Shown here piece after piece: positions 1 through 5,969 of a stretch of 7,525 nucleotides of DNA. Under the pieces are notes generated by a model. The model saw only the letters and a list, made by a program, of their open reading frames with translations, had not been told where the DNA came from and did not search any database. This stretch comes from Promicromonosporaceae bacterium (GTDB taxonomy: Bacteria > Actinomycetota > Actinomycetes > Actinomycetales > Cellulomonadaceae): positions 1-7,525 of the forward strand of contig WQZL01000124.1 in NCBI GenBank assembly GCA_009780755.1, in the 5' to 3' direction. The position numbers and the translations under genes were made by a program. How positions within the stretch are numbered: position 1 is the first letter of the stretch; the number at the start of each line of letters is the position of its first letter.

Positions 1-404
1 CGGCATCGTCCATTCTGACCGCCGACGCCGCCTACGCGGTGCTTGAACATGTCGAACAGGCAGCCCCGGCCTGGGCGCTTAGCCTGCGCGGCCTGGGTGC
101 CGACCGAGAGCTGTTGGAGTCCATCTTGACGGCGATGCTGCGCGAAGCCTTGGGTGGTGCCGATGCCGACGAAACACTGGCCATCAATCCGGCAGAGGGT
201 CTGCAAGCGAAGCATCTGGGTTCGGTTTGGTATCGCGCTCAGCTGGCGCGCCGCTTCCACAATGAGGCGGTGGCTCAGGCGCTTCACGCCCGCCGCCACT
301 GGTATGTGCGCCTCTTCCGCCTGGCCGGTCGCGCCCCCCTGCCTCAAACGGTGGAACTAGACGACCAAATGCCCCCCACCCTAACCACCCCCTCCGGTGG
401 CTGA
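1..404 (+). CDS. 3' end of an unrecognised protein (5' truncated by window edge)
   Basis: The reading frame is open from position 3 to the TGA at 402-404, giving about 133 C-terminal residues; the true start lies upstream of the window. A GTG at 39 is in frame, but the frame is open before it and codes in the same style (ASSILTADAAYAV), so GTG is read as an internal valine. The visible part is soluble-looking and Ala/Leu/Arg-rich, with probable helices (LLESILTAMLREALGG, YRAQLARRFHNEAVAQAL), then a basic stretch ending RLFRLAGRAPLPQTVELDD and a short Pro/Thr-rich tail. The compact block from HNEAV to VELDD looks like a conserved C-terminal motif, but I cannot name the family. There is no membrane segment or sorting signal. 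Codon use is GC-rich like the first part of the next gene. It ends 120 bp before that gene, which has its own strong ribosome binding site, so co-transcription is possible but not shown. Confidence 0.72.
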   Translation, partial: ASSILTADAAYAVLEHVEQAAPAWALSLRGLGADRELLESILTAMLREALGGADADETLAINPAEGLQAKHLGSVWYRAQLARRFHNEAVAQALHARRHWYVRLFRLAGRAPLPQTVELDDQMPPTLTTPSGG

Positions 405-516
405 GCGCCCAGACATTCCGTCCAGAAATCACGCACAGATCGTATGTATTTTCAGGTGTTTCGCGTCTCTTCCCTGTGAACATCGTGTAGAAACGCGAAT
501 AGGTGTTCGTTCTAAC

Positions 517-522
517 AGGAGG
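517..522 (+). promoter_or_regulatory. Ribosome binding site of the SLH/RCC1 surface protein
   Basis: AGGAGG is a full match to the anti-Shine-Dalgarno core. Two adjacent ATG codons follow. The ATG at 525 is only 2 nt away, whereas the ATG at 528 is 5 nt away, which is nearer the usual spacing. The second ATG is therefore the more likely initiator, a difference of one residue. The 405-516 stretch before it holds no promoter that I can call with confidence. Confidence 0.75.
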
Positions 523-524
523 CA

Positions 525-3500
525 ATGATGCGCCCCTCTGCTCGCCCCGGTTTTGCTACTTCTAGGCGGACGGCTTCAGTGGCGACGCTGGCGCTGGTGA
601 TCTCTATGTTCCCGGCCACAACGGGACACACACACACACACACACCGGTTGCGCCCGCTGACCTCCCAATAGCAGTAGTCACCCTCCCCGACACCGGGTG
701 GTTGAGTAGGGAGCGTAGCGACCGTGTCGAAACCACGATGCCCGTCATTCTGCGCGAGCGAAGCGAGTCGCAGAACCTAGCCCCGGCGGCTAGTGAACCG
801 CGCTTCACCGACGTTCCCGCCGCTAACCAATTCCAGAGCTACATCAACTGGATGGCCCAGACCGGCATCACCACGGGCTACCCGGATAACACGTTCCGTC
901 CGCTAAACCCGGTCTCCCGTCAGGCAATGGCCGCATTCCTATACCGGGCGATTACCGGCCAGACCTCGGACTTCCGCACCCCCACAAGGGCGAGTTTCAG
1001 CGACAAGCCGGTAACGGGCAGCTTCTTCCGGGAGGTGGAATGGCTGGCCACCACGGGCATCACCACGGGCTGGCCCGACGGCACCTTCCGCCCGGTTCTG
1101 AACGTGGAGCGGCAGGCAATGGCCGCGTTCTTGTTCCGCGCGGCTGGCTGTCCGGCCTTCGCCCCGCCCGCTGGCGCGACATTCGTGGATGTGCCCGCGG
1201 TTCACCAGTTCTTCCGTGAGATTGAGTGGATGGCCTCGACCGGTGTGACCACGGGTTGGACGGTAGAGGGTCGGGTGGAATTCCGCCCCGGCGCGCCGAT
1301 TGAACGGCAGGCGATGGCCGCGTTCATGCACCGCGCCAATTCTCAGGGTTTATTCCAACCGGCAGTGAATAACTGCGCTGGCCAGCAGGCTCCCACGCCA
1401 CCATCGGCCCCCACGCCAACCCAGCCAACAACGCCGCGGCCAACGCAGCCCGCGACCACTCCTACAGCCACGCCGACGCAACCACCAGCTACCCCCACCC
1501 CATCTCCGACCCCAACGCCTACCCCAGACATTCCGGGCCTGCTAACAACAAACTCGAACGGCACGGTTCCGGTCGCAGGCATCACCCCAGACCATGACGG
1601 CGTACTGGTGCGAGTGAGCGTCGAGAACGCGCCCGCCGATCTGGTTATTAGTGGCGCGGGTGGCCCAGTGATGAGCGTGACCGGCGGTCGCTCGGCCTCC
1701 ACAACGGTGCTGCTGCCGTTGGTGAATGGCCGGGTGAACCTCTCGGCCTCCACCCCGGTGGTCGCAGAGGTAACCGCGCTGGCTGGTTTCATCGGTAACC
1801 CAGAAGTTCCAGGCTCGGTAGTCACACTGGATCAGGTAGTAACCCGCGCGGACACCGACGGCGCCGAACACGCGGGCGCAAACATCTCCGTTGCCCCCAC
1901 CGCCGTGGGCTTAGTGGGGTTGGGCGGTGTCCCGGCCACCGATGTGCGCGCGGCCTTCATCACCGCCACCATCACCGCGCCCCGCGCTGGCGTGGTCGAA
2001 ATTGCCGGCCAGCAGTTCACCGTCCGCGCGGGCGCTCAGTCGGTCACCACAATCGTGATGCCCGAAACAGACGGCACCGTTCCGGTCACCTTCACCCCAA
2101 CCACCGGCTCCGCCACCGCCGACCTCCGCCTAGACGTTCGCGGCTGGGTGCCTGGCGCCGCCCAGGGTACTCCGGCAGCGAATGTCACCGGCGGCTTCGT
2201 GCCCGCCGCTTCTGATGCGGTGATCCCCGATGACTCCGCCATCGGGGTCAAGGTGATCTTCGGCGCCGCCTCCGATGTACCAATGCAGCTCGATGTTGTT
2301 GACCTCCCAGGGGAGGCAGGCAGCACCGCTCCGGCCTGGATCGGCGCCTTCCTGGCCGCTAACCCCGTGGCTAGCCCAACATCTACTGCTCCCGCAATCA
2401 CCATCGACACCCCCGCGCCGGGTGGCGTGCTGGCCGTGGACATGACCGAAGAGGCACTGCGCCTCTACGGGCGAGTCACCGGGGGAGTGGCCGTCGAGCG
2501 GGTAGAACTCCTGCTCAACAACGACCCCCAGGGCACCGCCGCCGTCACCTACGACCTAGCCGGAACCGCCTGGCTCATCGAGGGCATGGCCCCCGAGGGG
2601 CTACACACCATCACGGTACGGGTCACGGATCGCGCGGGCCGCACCGCACAGGCCAGCATCACGATTGATGGCGCGCCACTGGACGAGGATGACGTGGTGC
2701 TAGCCCCCGGTACCGTGGTGTTGGACGCCACTACCGACACCGGCGAATACCTGATTCAAGCCTGGAACGGCGACACCCTCACCCTAACCGTCGCCCCGAA
2801 CTTCGCCCCCGGCTACGTAATCGTCGCCGGAGTAACCCCCGAAACCCCACAAGGATTCCTCCGCCGCGTCGAGTCCATCGACCTAGTAGGCGACGACTGG
2901 ATAGTCACCACCAGCCCGGCGTTGTTGACTGATGCGATCTGGCACGCCGATGTTTCCGAGACCGTTAATCCGCTAGATTATGGGTTTGCGGTGGTAGACG
3001 AGAACCGCGAGCCTGCCGAGGGCTGGTACATGGTCGAGGGTGACGGCTCGGCCATCCGGGGGCTGGTAGCCCCACCTGGCCCGCTCGCTATCGCTGAGGG
3101 TGGGGGTTATGTGGGGATAGCTCCGGCGAGATCATTGTTCTCACAGGGCATTGACCTGGCGGCGACCTTCGCCTGGAGCGCCTCGGGCAGTAGGGATTAT
3201 TCGCAGGCCGACGCGGGCGTGCTGGCTGCGCTGCCGGGGCAGATCAGAGCCTCGGGTGGGGTGGCCGTCACCGCGACCGCTTCTGCGAGCGTGGATGTGA
3301 CGCTAAACATCCGAATTGGGGTAGACACTTTCTTATTCTTCCCCTATCCGGTGCTAAGGGAGTTTGACCTGATCGCCACGGCCAACGCCGAGGCCGGGGT
3401 GGAGCTGGCCGCCGCGTTCAACGCAACCTGGGAGGGCGACTTCGAGCGAAAGATCGCCGGGTTCGACCTGCCGCCGGTCAAGTTCTACGTGGGCATTCCC

Positions 3501-5213
3501 ATCTACGTGACCTCGCACATCGGCGCGTACATCGAGGGCGACTTCGAGTTGACGGGTGAGGCCAACCTCACGCTCTCGGCTTCCGTGGGCCGCACCTGGC
3601 AATACGGCATCACTTACCGCCGCGGCACCGGGCTGGACACCATCAACGAGACCTTCGACCGCAGCCAGCCCCTAACCTTCGGCGACGGCCACGGCGTCAC
3701 CGCCGCAGTCGGGCTGGAAGCCGGATTCGGCCCGAAGCTCGTGTTCAGCATCATGCTCTACGACGCAATCGGCCCCGAGTTCACCCTCGGCGTCCGCTGC
3801 GGCGTTGAGGCCAGCTGGTCGGGCGATTGGACCGTCACCCCAGCTCAACAAGCCGCCGAACTGGAAATCTACATCCAAGCCCGCGCCGACGGCGCCGTAG
3901 TAGTCCAAGTCCCTATCCTCGGCTGGGAAATCTTCCGCATAGACCTCCCCAACATCGCCAACCTCCGCTTCCCCATAACCACCTGGTGCTGGACACCCCA
4001 AACCGGCCTCCAACGCGGAACCCTGGAAGACGGAATCTGCGTAGCCGAGCCAGAACTACCTCCCGTAACAGGAGTGACGCGGATTTCGGCAGGAGGTACG
4101 CATTCGCTTGCTGTTACTAACAGCGGTTTAGTTGTGGCCTGGGGTGATGGGGGGAGTGGTCGTCTTGGCGATGGTGAGTCCATCAATAGGCTGACTCCGG
4201 TGAGAGTGCGTGGCGTAGGAGGTTCAGGCTATTTGGAAAACATTGCCTCTGTTTCTGCTGGTGGATCGCATTCGCTGGCTCTATCTGCTGACGGCACAGT
4301 TTATGCCTGGGGCGACGGCAGGTGGGGTCGCCTTGGTGACGGAGGATCTGTTAACAGGCTGACCCCAGTGCGGGTACGCGGCGCGGGAGGTTCGGGTTAC
4401 TTGGAGAACATCGTGGCGATTTCCGCCGGCGGGTCACATTCATTAGCCCTAGCTGCTGATGGCTCAGTTTATGCCTGGGGTGACGGAACAGAAGGCAGGC
4501 TTGGGCATGGCGGGACAGCTGATCGGTTCACTCCAATGCGAGTGCGCGGGGCTAGCGATTCGGCACCTTTGGCTGATATCACCGCAGTGTCCGCAGGCAG
4601 CTCGCATTCACTGGCCTTGAGTGCAGACGGTTGGATATACGAATGGGGACGCTGTATGAGATCGACAAGTTTCCAAGAGCGACCTGCATGTAGCAATTTC
4701 GTGCCAACACTGGTGGGAGGGTCATTCAATAGAGATATTGCTTCGATTTCTGCTGGTGGATCACATTCATTGGCTTTGGCAAATGATGGTTCTGTGTTGG
4801 CTTGGGGTTCTGCTTGGTTAAATCGTTGGGGCAGTGGTCACGCTTTTGGAAGCACATTCTTGTCTCGAGTTTCACAGCTAGACGGCAGCGTTGCTGTTTC
4901 TGCTGGTTCGCTAGGCTCGCTGTTCTTAGCTCCGGATGGAACTGTACGGGATTCTGGTGCAAACGTTAATTGGCGAGGTTCTGGTACGCGCAGAGTGCCT
5001 GGCGTGGGAGGTTCTTATCATTTGGCTGGAATTGTTGCTATTTCGGAGGGAGGCGACCACGCCCTAGCCGTGTCTTCTGTTGGCATGGTATACGCATGGG
5101 GTGCAGGAGGAAGTGGACGACTTGGTAATGGCATCACATCTGGAAGTTCGATACCGATTCGTGTTCGCGGCATTAATGGCATCGGTTACTTGCTTCTCGG
5201 CCCACAAGGTTGA
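525..5213 (+). CDS. Large exported SLH-domain surface protein with C-terminal RCC1 repeats
   Basis: A 1562-residue protein counted from the ATG at 525 (the ATG at 528 is better spaced from the AGGAGG). The N-terminus has a basic segment, a hydrophobic core at about 18-30 and a possible signal peptidase site after APA (43-45). Residues 35-40 are HTHTHT, encoded by an (AC)10 tract, and about 58-85 are encoded by two dispersed repeats. Three SLH domains follow at about 93-142, 157-206 and 219-271, with signatures ITTGYPDNTFRP and ITTGWPDGTFRP and repeated RQAMAAF. SLH domains usually tether proteins non-covalently to cell-wall polymers, so the product probably sits on the cell surface. A Pro/Thr linker (about 289-335) leads to two beta-rich modules (about 340-550), an Ig-like module (about 622-717) and an unrecognised beta-rich region (about 718-1183). 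Seven RCC1-type repeats (1188-1562) probably form a beta-propeller. There is no LPXTG motif or C-terminal membrane anchor. Ligand and function are unknown; adhesion or another surface interaction is inference. Codon use changes sharply at about 4070, where the RCC1 part begins. Confidence 0.9.
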   Translation: MMRPSARPGFATSRRTASVATLALVISMFPATTGHTHTHTPVAPADLPIAVVTLPDTGWLSRERSDRVETTMPVILRERSESQNLAPAASEPRFTDVPAANQFQSYINWMAQTGITTGYPDNTFRPLNPVSRQAMAAFLYRAITGQTSDFRTPTRASFSDKPVTGSFFREVEWLATTGITTGWPDGTFRPVLNVERQAMAAFLFRAAGCPAFAPPAGATFVDVPAVHQFFREIEWMASTGVTTGWTVEGRVEFRPGAPIERQAMAAFMHRANSQGLFQPAVNNCAGQQAPTPPSAPTPTQPTTPRPTQPATTPTATPTQPPATPTPSPTPTPTPDIPGLLTTNSNGTVPVAGITPDHDGVLVRVSVENAPADLVISGAGGPVMSVTGGRSASTTVLLPLVNGRVNLSASTPVVAEVTALAGFIGNPEVPGSVVTLDQVVTRADTDGAEHAGANISVAPTAVGLVGLGGVPATDVRAAFITATITAPRAGVVEIAGQQFTVRAGAQSVTTIVMPETDGTVPVTFTPTTGSATADLRLDVRGWVPGAAQGTPAANVTGGFVPAASDAVIPDDSAIGVKVIFGAASDVPMQLDVVDLPGEAGSTAPAWIGAFLAANPVASPTSTAPAITIDTPAPGGVLAVDMTEEALRLYGRVTGGVAVERVELLLNNDPQGTAAVTYDLAGTAWLIEGMAPEGLHTITVRVTDRAGRTAQASITIDGAPLDEDDVVLAPGTVVLDATTDTGEYLIQAWNGDTLTLTVAPNFAPGYVIVAGVTPETPQGFLRRVESIDLVGDDWIVTTSPALLTDAIWHADVSETVNPLDYGFAVVDENREPAEGWYMVEGDGSAIRGLVAPPGPLAIAEGGGYVGIAPARSLFSQGIDLAATFAWSASGSRDYSQADAGVLAALPGQIRASGGVAVTATASASVDVTLNIRIGVDTFLFFPYPVLREFDLIATANAEAGVELAAAFNATWEGDFERKIAGFDLPPVKFYVGIPIYVTSHIGAYIEGDFELTGEANLTLSASVGRTWQYGITYRRGTGLDTINETFDRSQPLTFGDGHGVTAAVGLEAGFGPKLVFSIMLYDAIGPEFTLGVRCGVEASWSGDWTVTPAQQAAELEIYIQARADGAVVVQVPILGWEIFRIDLPNIANLRFPITTWCWTPQTGLQRGTLEDGICVAEPELPPVTGVTRISAGGTHSLAVTNSGLVVAWGDGGSGRLGDGESINRLTPVRVRGVGGSGYLENIASVSAGGSHSLALSADGTVYAWGDGRWGRLGDGGSVNRLTPVRVRGAGGSGYLENIVAISAGGSHSLALAADGSVYAWGDGTEGRLGHGGTADRFTPMRVRGASDSAPLADITAVSAGSSHSLALSADGWIYEWGRCMRSTSFQERPACSNFVPTLVGGSFNRDIASISAGGSHSLALANDGSVLAWGSAWLNRWGSGHAFGSTFLSRVSQLDGSVAVSAGSLGSLFLAPDGTVRDSGANVNWRGSGTRRVPGVGGSYHLAGIVAISEGGDHALAVSSVGMVYAWGAGGSGRLGNGITSGSSIPIRVRGINGIGYLLLGPQG
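626..645 (+). repeat. (AC)10 dinucleotide microsatellite inside the surface-protein gene
   Basis: Ten uninterrupted AC units encode the alternating His-Thr run at residues 35-40, just after the hydrophobic core of the signal peptide. The tract length is compatible with the open frame. Deleting one unit would bring a TGA at 659-661 into frame, and adding one unit would bring a TAG at 670-672 into frame. This is the arrangement expected of a slipped-strand phase-variable gene. The repeat is seen directly; variability is inferred. Confidence 0.93.
698..736 (+). repeat. Dispersed palindromic repeat, family B, in frame within the surface-protein gene
   Basis: This 39-bp element starts GTGGTTGAGTAG and ends GTGTCGAAACCAC, so its ends are GTGGTT/AACCAC inverted repeats. 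It matches the copy at 7368-7410 read on the opposite strand, with near-identical ends and a divergent centre. It encodes roughly WLSRERSDRVETT (residues 59-71), between the signal peptide and the first SLH domain, without breaking the frame. Confidence 0.8.
743..780 (+). repeat. Dispersed repeat arm, family A, in frame within the surface-protein gene
   Basis: A 38-bp element running from CGTCATTCTGCGCGAGCG to AGTCGCAGAACCTAG. It is nearly identical to the reverse complement of the right arm of the palindrome at 5329-5434 (5396-5434): one substitution plus a short AA versus TTA difference in the centre. It encodes about VILRERSESQNL (residues 74-85). It lies 6 bp after the family B element, so about 84 bp of repeat DNA is translated in this gene. 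Confidence 0.82.
4086..5213 (+). repeat. Seven RCC1-type coding repeats
   Basis: The motif [ISV]SAGG-HSLAL recurs with its serine codon at 4086, 4254, 4422, 4590, 4749, 4899 and 5043. Spacing is exactly 168 bp for the first three intervals, then 159, 150 and 144; the last unit runs 168 bp to the stop. Units 1-3 share AWGDG--GRLGDG and TPVRVRG-GGSGYLENI and look recently duplicated. Unit 6 is degenerate, with RDSGAN where AWGDG is expected. Seven units fit a single closed RCC1/BLIP-II-like propeller. Confidence 0.88.
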
Positions 5214-5217
5214 CGCT

Positions 5218-5361
5218 ATGGGTGATTCCAATCTGCTCAAGCCGCACGAAATGTTCCGCGAGAAACAGTTGCAGCATCAAAAAGCGATCAGTGCTTTGCT
5301 GACGATCACCTGCGGCAACCATCGGCTTCGTCATTCTGCACGGAGCGAGGTACGAGCGTAG
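5218..5361 (+). CDS. Possible 47-residue hypothetical ORF directly after the surface-protein gene
   Basis: The ATG at 5218 lies 4 nt past the stop of the surface-protein gene, with a weak AAGG 8 nt before it, so translational coupling is possible. The frame reads MGDSNLLKPHEMFREKQLQH and so on, is mildly basic, and ends RHSARSEVRA. The last 11 codons and the TAG stop at 5359-5361 lie inside the left arm of a palindromic repeat, so a longer gene may have been cut off by that repeat. The same frame stays open upstream to 5080, but that part overlaps the RCC1 repeats out of frame. I recognise no family. It may be a gene fragment or chance. Confidence 0.28.
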   Translation: MGDSNLLKPHEMFREKQLQHQKAISALLTITCGNHRLRHSARSEVRA

Positions 5362-5434
5362 TCGCAGAACCTAGACCCGACGGTTACCGTTACCTCTAGG
5401 TTCTGCGACTCGCTAACGCTCGCGCAGAGTGACG
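5329..5434. repeat. Large imperfect palindrome, family A, copy 1
   Basis: The left arm (5329-5374, CGTCATTCTGC to CAGAACCTAG) and right arm (5396-5434, CTAGGTTCTGCGACTCGC to GAGTGACG) are inverted copies separated by 21 nt. The inner 10 bp, CAGAACCTAG/CTAGGTTCTG, pair perfectly, and the outer parts pair with bulges. There is no T-run, so it is not a standard Rho-independent terminator. It is one of three family A sites in the window and resembles REP/MITE-like intergenic elements. Confidence 0.85.
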
Positions 5435-5451
5435 CGAGGGGAAACCGGTGG

Positions 5452-5658
5452 TCAGGAGCCGAGTAGGGCTAGGGGGATTACGGCTATGCCGTCGGGGTGG
5501 CGGTAGGCGGTCGGACCGGTGTTGACGATGATTAGGTCGATTACCCGATTCCCATACGCGCGGGCGAGCCACTTCAGGTGTCGCACGTCGTGATCCGTGA
5601 TGGTGCCGTTGAGCTTGACCTCAATGGCCAGCACATTACCTTCAGGATCGGTGAGCAA
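5452..5658 (-). pseudogene. C-terminal remnant of a DUF4143-type AAA ATPase
   Basis: On the minus strand the frame from TTG at 5658 to the TGA at 5454-5452 reads LLTDPEGNVLAIEVKL, DHDVRHLKWL, TGPTAYRHPDGIAVIP and LALLGS. This matches my knowledge of the extreme C-terminus of DUF4143 ATP-binding proteins, a PD-(D/E)xK-like domain in which IEVK supplies the E-x-K motif. Intact members are roughly 400 residues; here there is no Walker A or B region. In-frame TGA (5661-5659) and TAA (5685-5683) precede the fragment. The TGA may be a mutated TGG, since intact relatives commonly read DWLLT or EWLLT here. The fragment sits between two family A palindromes, and about 1 kb of 5' coding sequence is missing, which suggests deletion or recombination. 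Nothing here suggests that a functional product remains. Confidence 0.72.
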
Positions 5659-5723
5659 TCATTCAAGGCTGATGGTAGCCACTTAGATACCCCGCTCGCT
5701 GGCTGAGCGTAAGTCACGCCCCT

Positions 5724-5792
5724 ATCTTACATGTAGCAGGGGTTGAATCTTACAGGTAGCAGGCAGCGAATCTTACAGATAGCAGGGTTACG
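5724..5792 (-). repeat. Three tandem 23-bp repeats with -10-like cores
   Basis: The units begin at 5724, 5747 and 5770, each exactly 23 bp apart, with the pattern ATCTTACAkrTAGCAGG followed by a variable 6 bp. On the minus strand each contains CCTGCTAnnTGTAAGAT, whose TAAGAT matches four of six bases of the -10 hexamer. They lie upstream of the minus-strand ATPase remnant, so they could be a relic of its promoter or operator region. Helical spacing is about two turns, suiting cooperative binding of a regulator. Function is inferred only. Confidence 0.82.
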
Positions 5793-5886
5793 TGGAGCGA
5801 GGTACGGGCGTAGTCGCAGGACCTAGTGTTGGTGGTTGCTGTCGGGTCTGGGTCCTGCGACTCGCTGGCGCTCGCGCAGAATGACG
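5791..5886. repeat. Large imperfect palindrome, family A, copy 2
   Basis: The left arm (5792-5826, GTGGAGCGAGGTACGGGCGT to CAGGACCTAG) and right arm (5848-5886, CTGGGTCCTGCGACTCGC to AGAATGACG) are inverted copies with a 21-nt centre, the same centre length as copy 1. The arms are closely similar to those of copy 1 in the same orientation, but the left arm has lost the outer CGTCATTCTGC part. Differences in the inner stem preserve pairing: A-T in copy 1 (5368/5402) is G-C here (5820/5854). Confidence 0.84.
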
Positions 5887-5934
5887 TGGGGTGGCTTGAA
5901 TTGAAGTTGGTGGGGAAGTGGTTGGTGGTATCTC

Positions 5935-5963
5935 TTGCGTGTCGTGTTGGACGGGCGTATAAT
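5935..5963 (+). promoter_or_regulatory. Sigma-70-type promoter, probably leaderless, for the DUF222/HNH gene
   Basis: TTGCGT (5935-5940) and a perfect TATAAT (5958-5963) are separated by exactly 17 bp. Six bases follow before the ATG at 5970, so the expected transcription start, 7 nt past the -10 box, is the A of the start codon itself. No Shine-Dalgarno sequence can fit on such a transcript. Leaderless mRNAs are common in Actinomycetota. Confidence 0.75.
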
Positions 5964-5969
5964 TGGGGT

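Larger units (their letters stand above)
5659..5969. other. Repeat-rich intergenic stretch between the ATPase remnant and the HNH gene
   Basis: These 311 bases hold no convincing gene. They contain, in order, about 65 bp with stop codons in the frame of the ATPase remnant, three tandem 23-bp repeats (5724-5792), a family A palindrome (5791-5886) and the promoter of the HNH gene (5935-5963). A plus-strand frame is open through the palindrome into the HNH gene from 5826, but the promoter position argues that it is not translated. Confidence 0.7.

Noticed and set aside
386..402. Short hairpin CCACC/GGTGG at the end of the first gene as a terminator
   Set aside because: It has only five pairs, overlaps the stop codon region and has no T-run.
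490..513. Imperfect inverted repeat AGAAACGCGAA/TTCGTTCT ahead of the ribosome binding site as an operator
   Set aside because: The arms match only with gaps and nothing else supports a binding site.
1343..1825. Minus-strand open frame with Gly/Val-rich repeats
   Set aside because: It is a shadow of the Pro/Thr linker and beta modules of the plus-strand gene; the low-complexity product mirrors the linker codons. Other antisense frames within 525-5213 and 5970-7334 were dismissed similarly.
3827..4120. Plus-strand frame rich in Pro, Arg and Ser
   Set aside because: It overlaps the surface-protein gene entirely in another frame and reflects its C-rich codons; it has no good ribosome binding site.
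4086..5213. RCC1 repeats as a sign of transfer from a eukaryote
   Set aside because: RCC1/BLIP-II-like propellers are well established in bacterial secreted proteins, so a bacterial source is simpler.
5080..5217. Upstream part of the small ORF that ends at 5361
   Set aside because: It lies in the last RCC1 unit in a different frame; only the part from the ATG at 5218 is free of overlap.
5329..5434. Rho-independent terminator of the surface-protein gene
   Set aside because: The palindrome is about 100 bp, imperfect, has no T-run on either side and belongs to a dispersed family also found inside a coding region.
5724..5792. CRISPR array from the three 23-bp units
   Set aside because: The units are contiguous tandem repeats with only about 6 variable bases each, not repeats separated by unique spacers of 30 bp or more, and there are no cas genes.
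5826..5969. 48-codon N-terminal extension of the HNH protein
   Set aside because: It would translate the right arm of a palindromic repeat, and a TATAAT box with correct spacing ends 6 nt before the ATG at 5970, so the extension lies upstream of the predicted transcript start.
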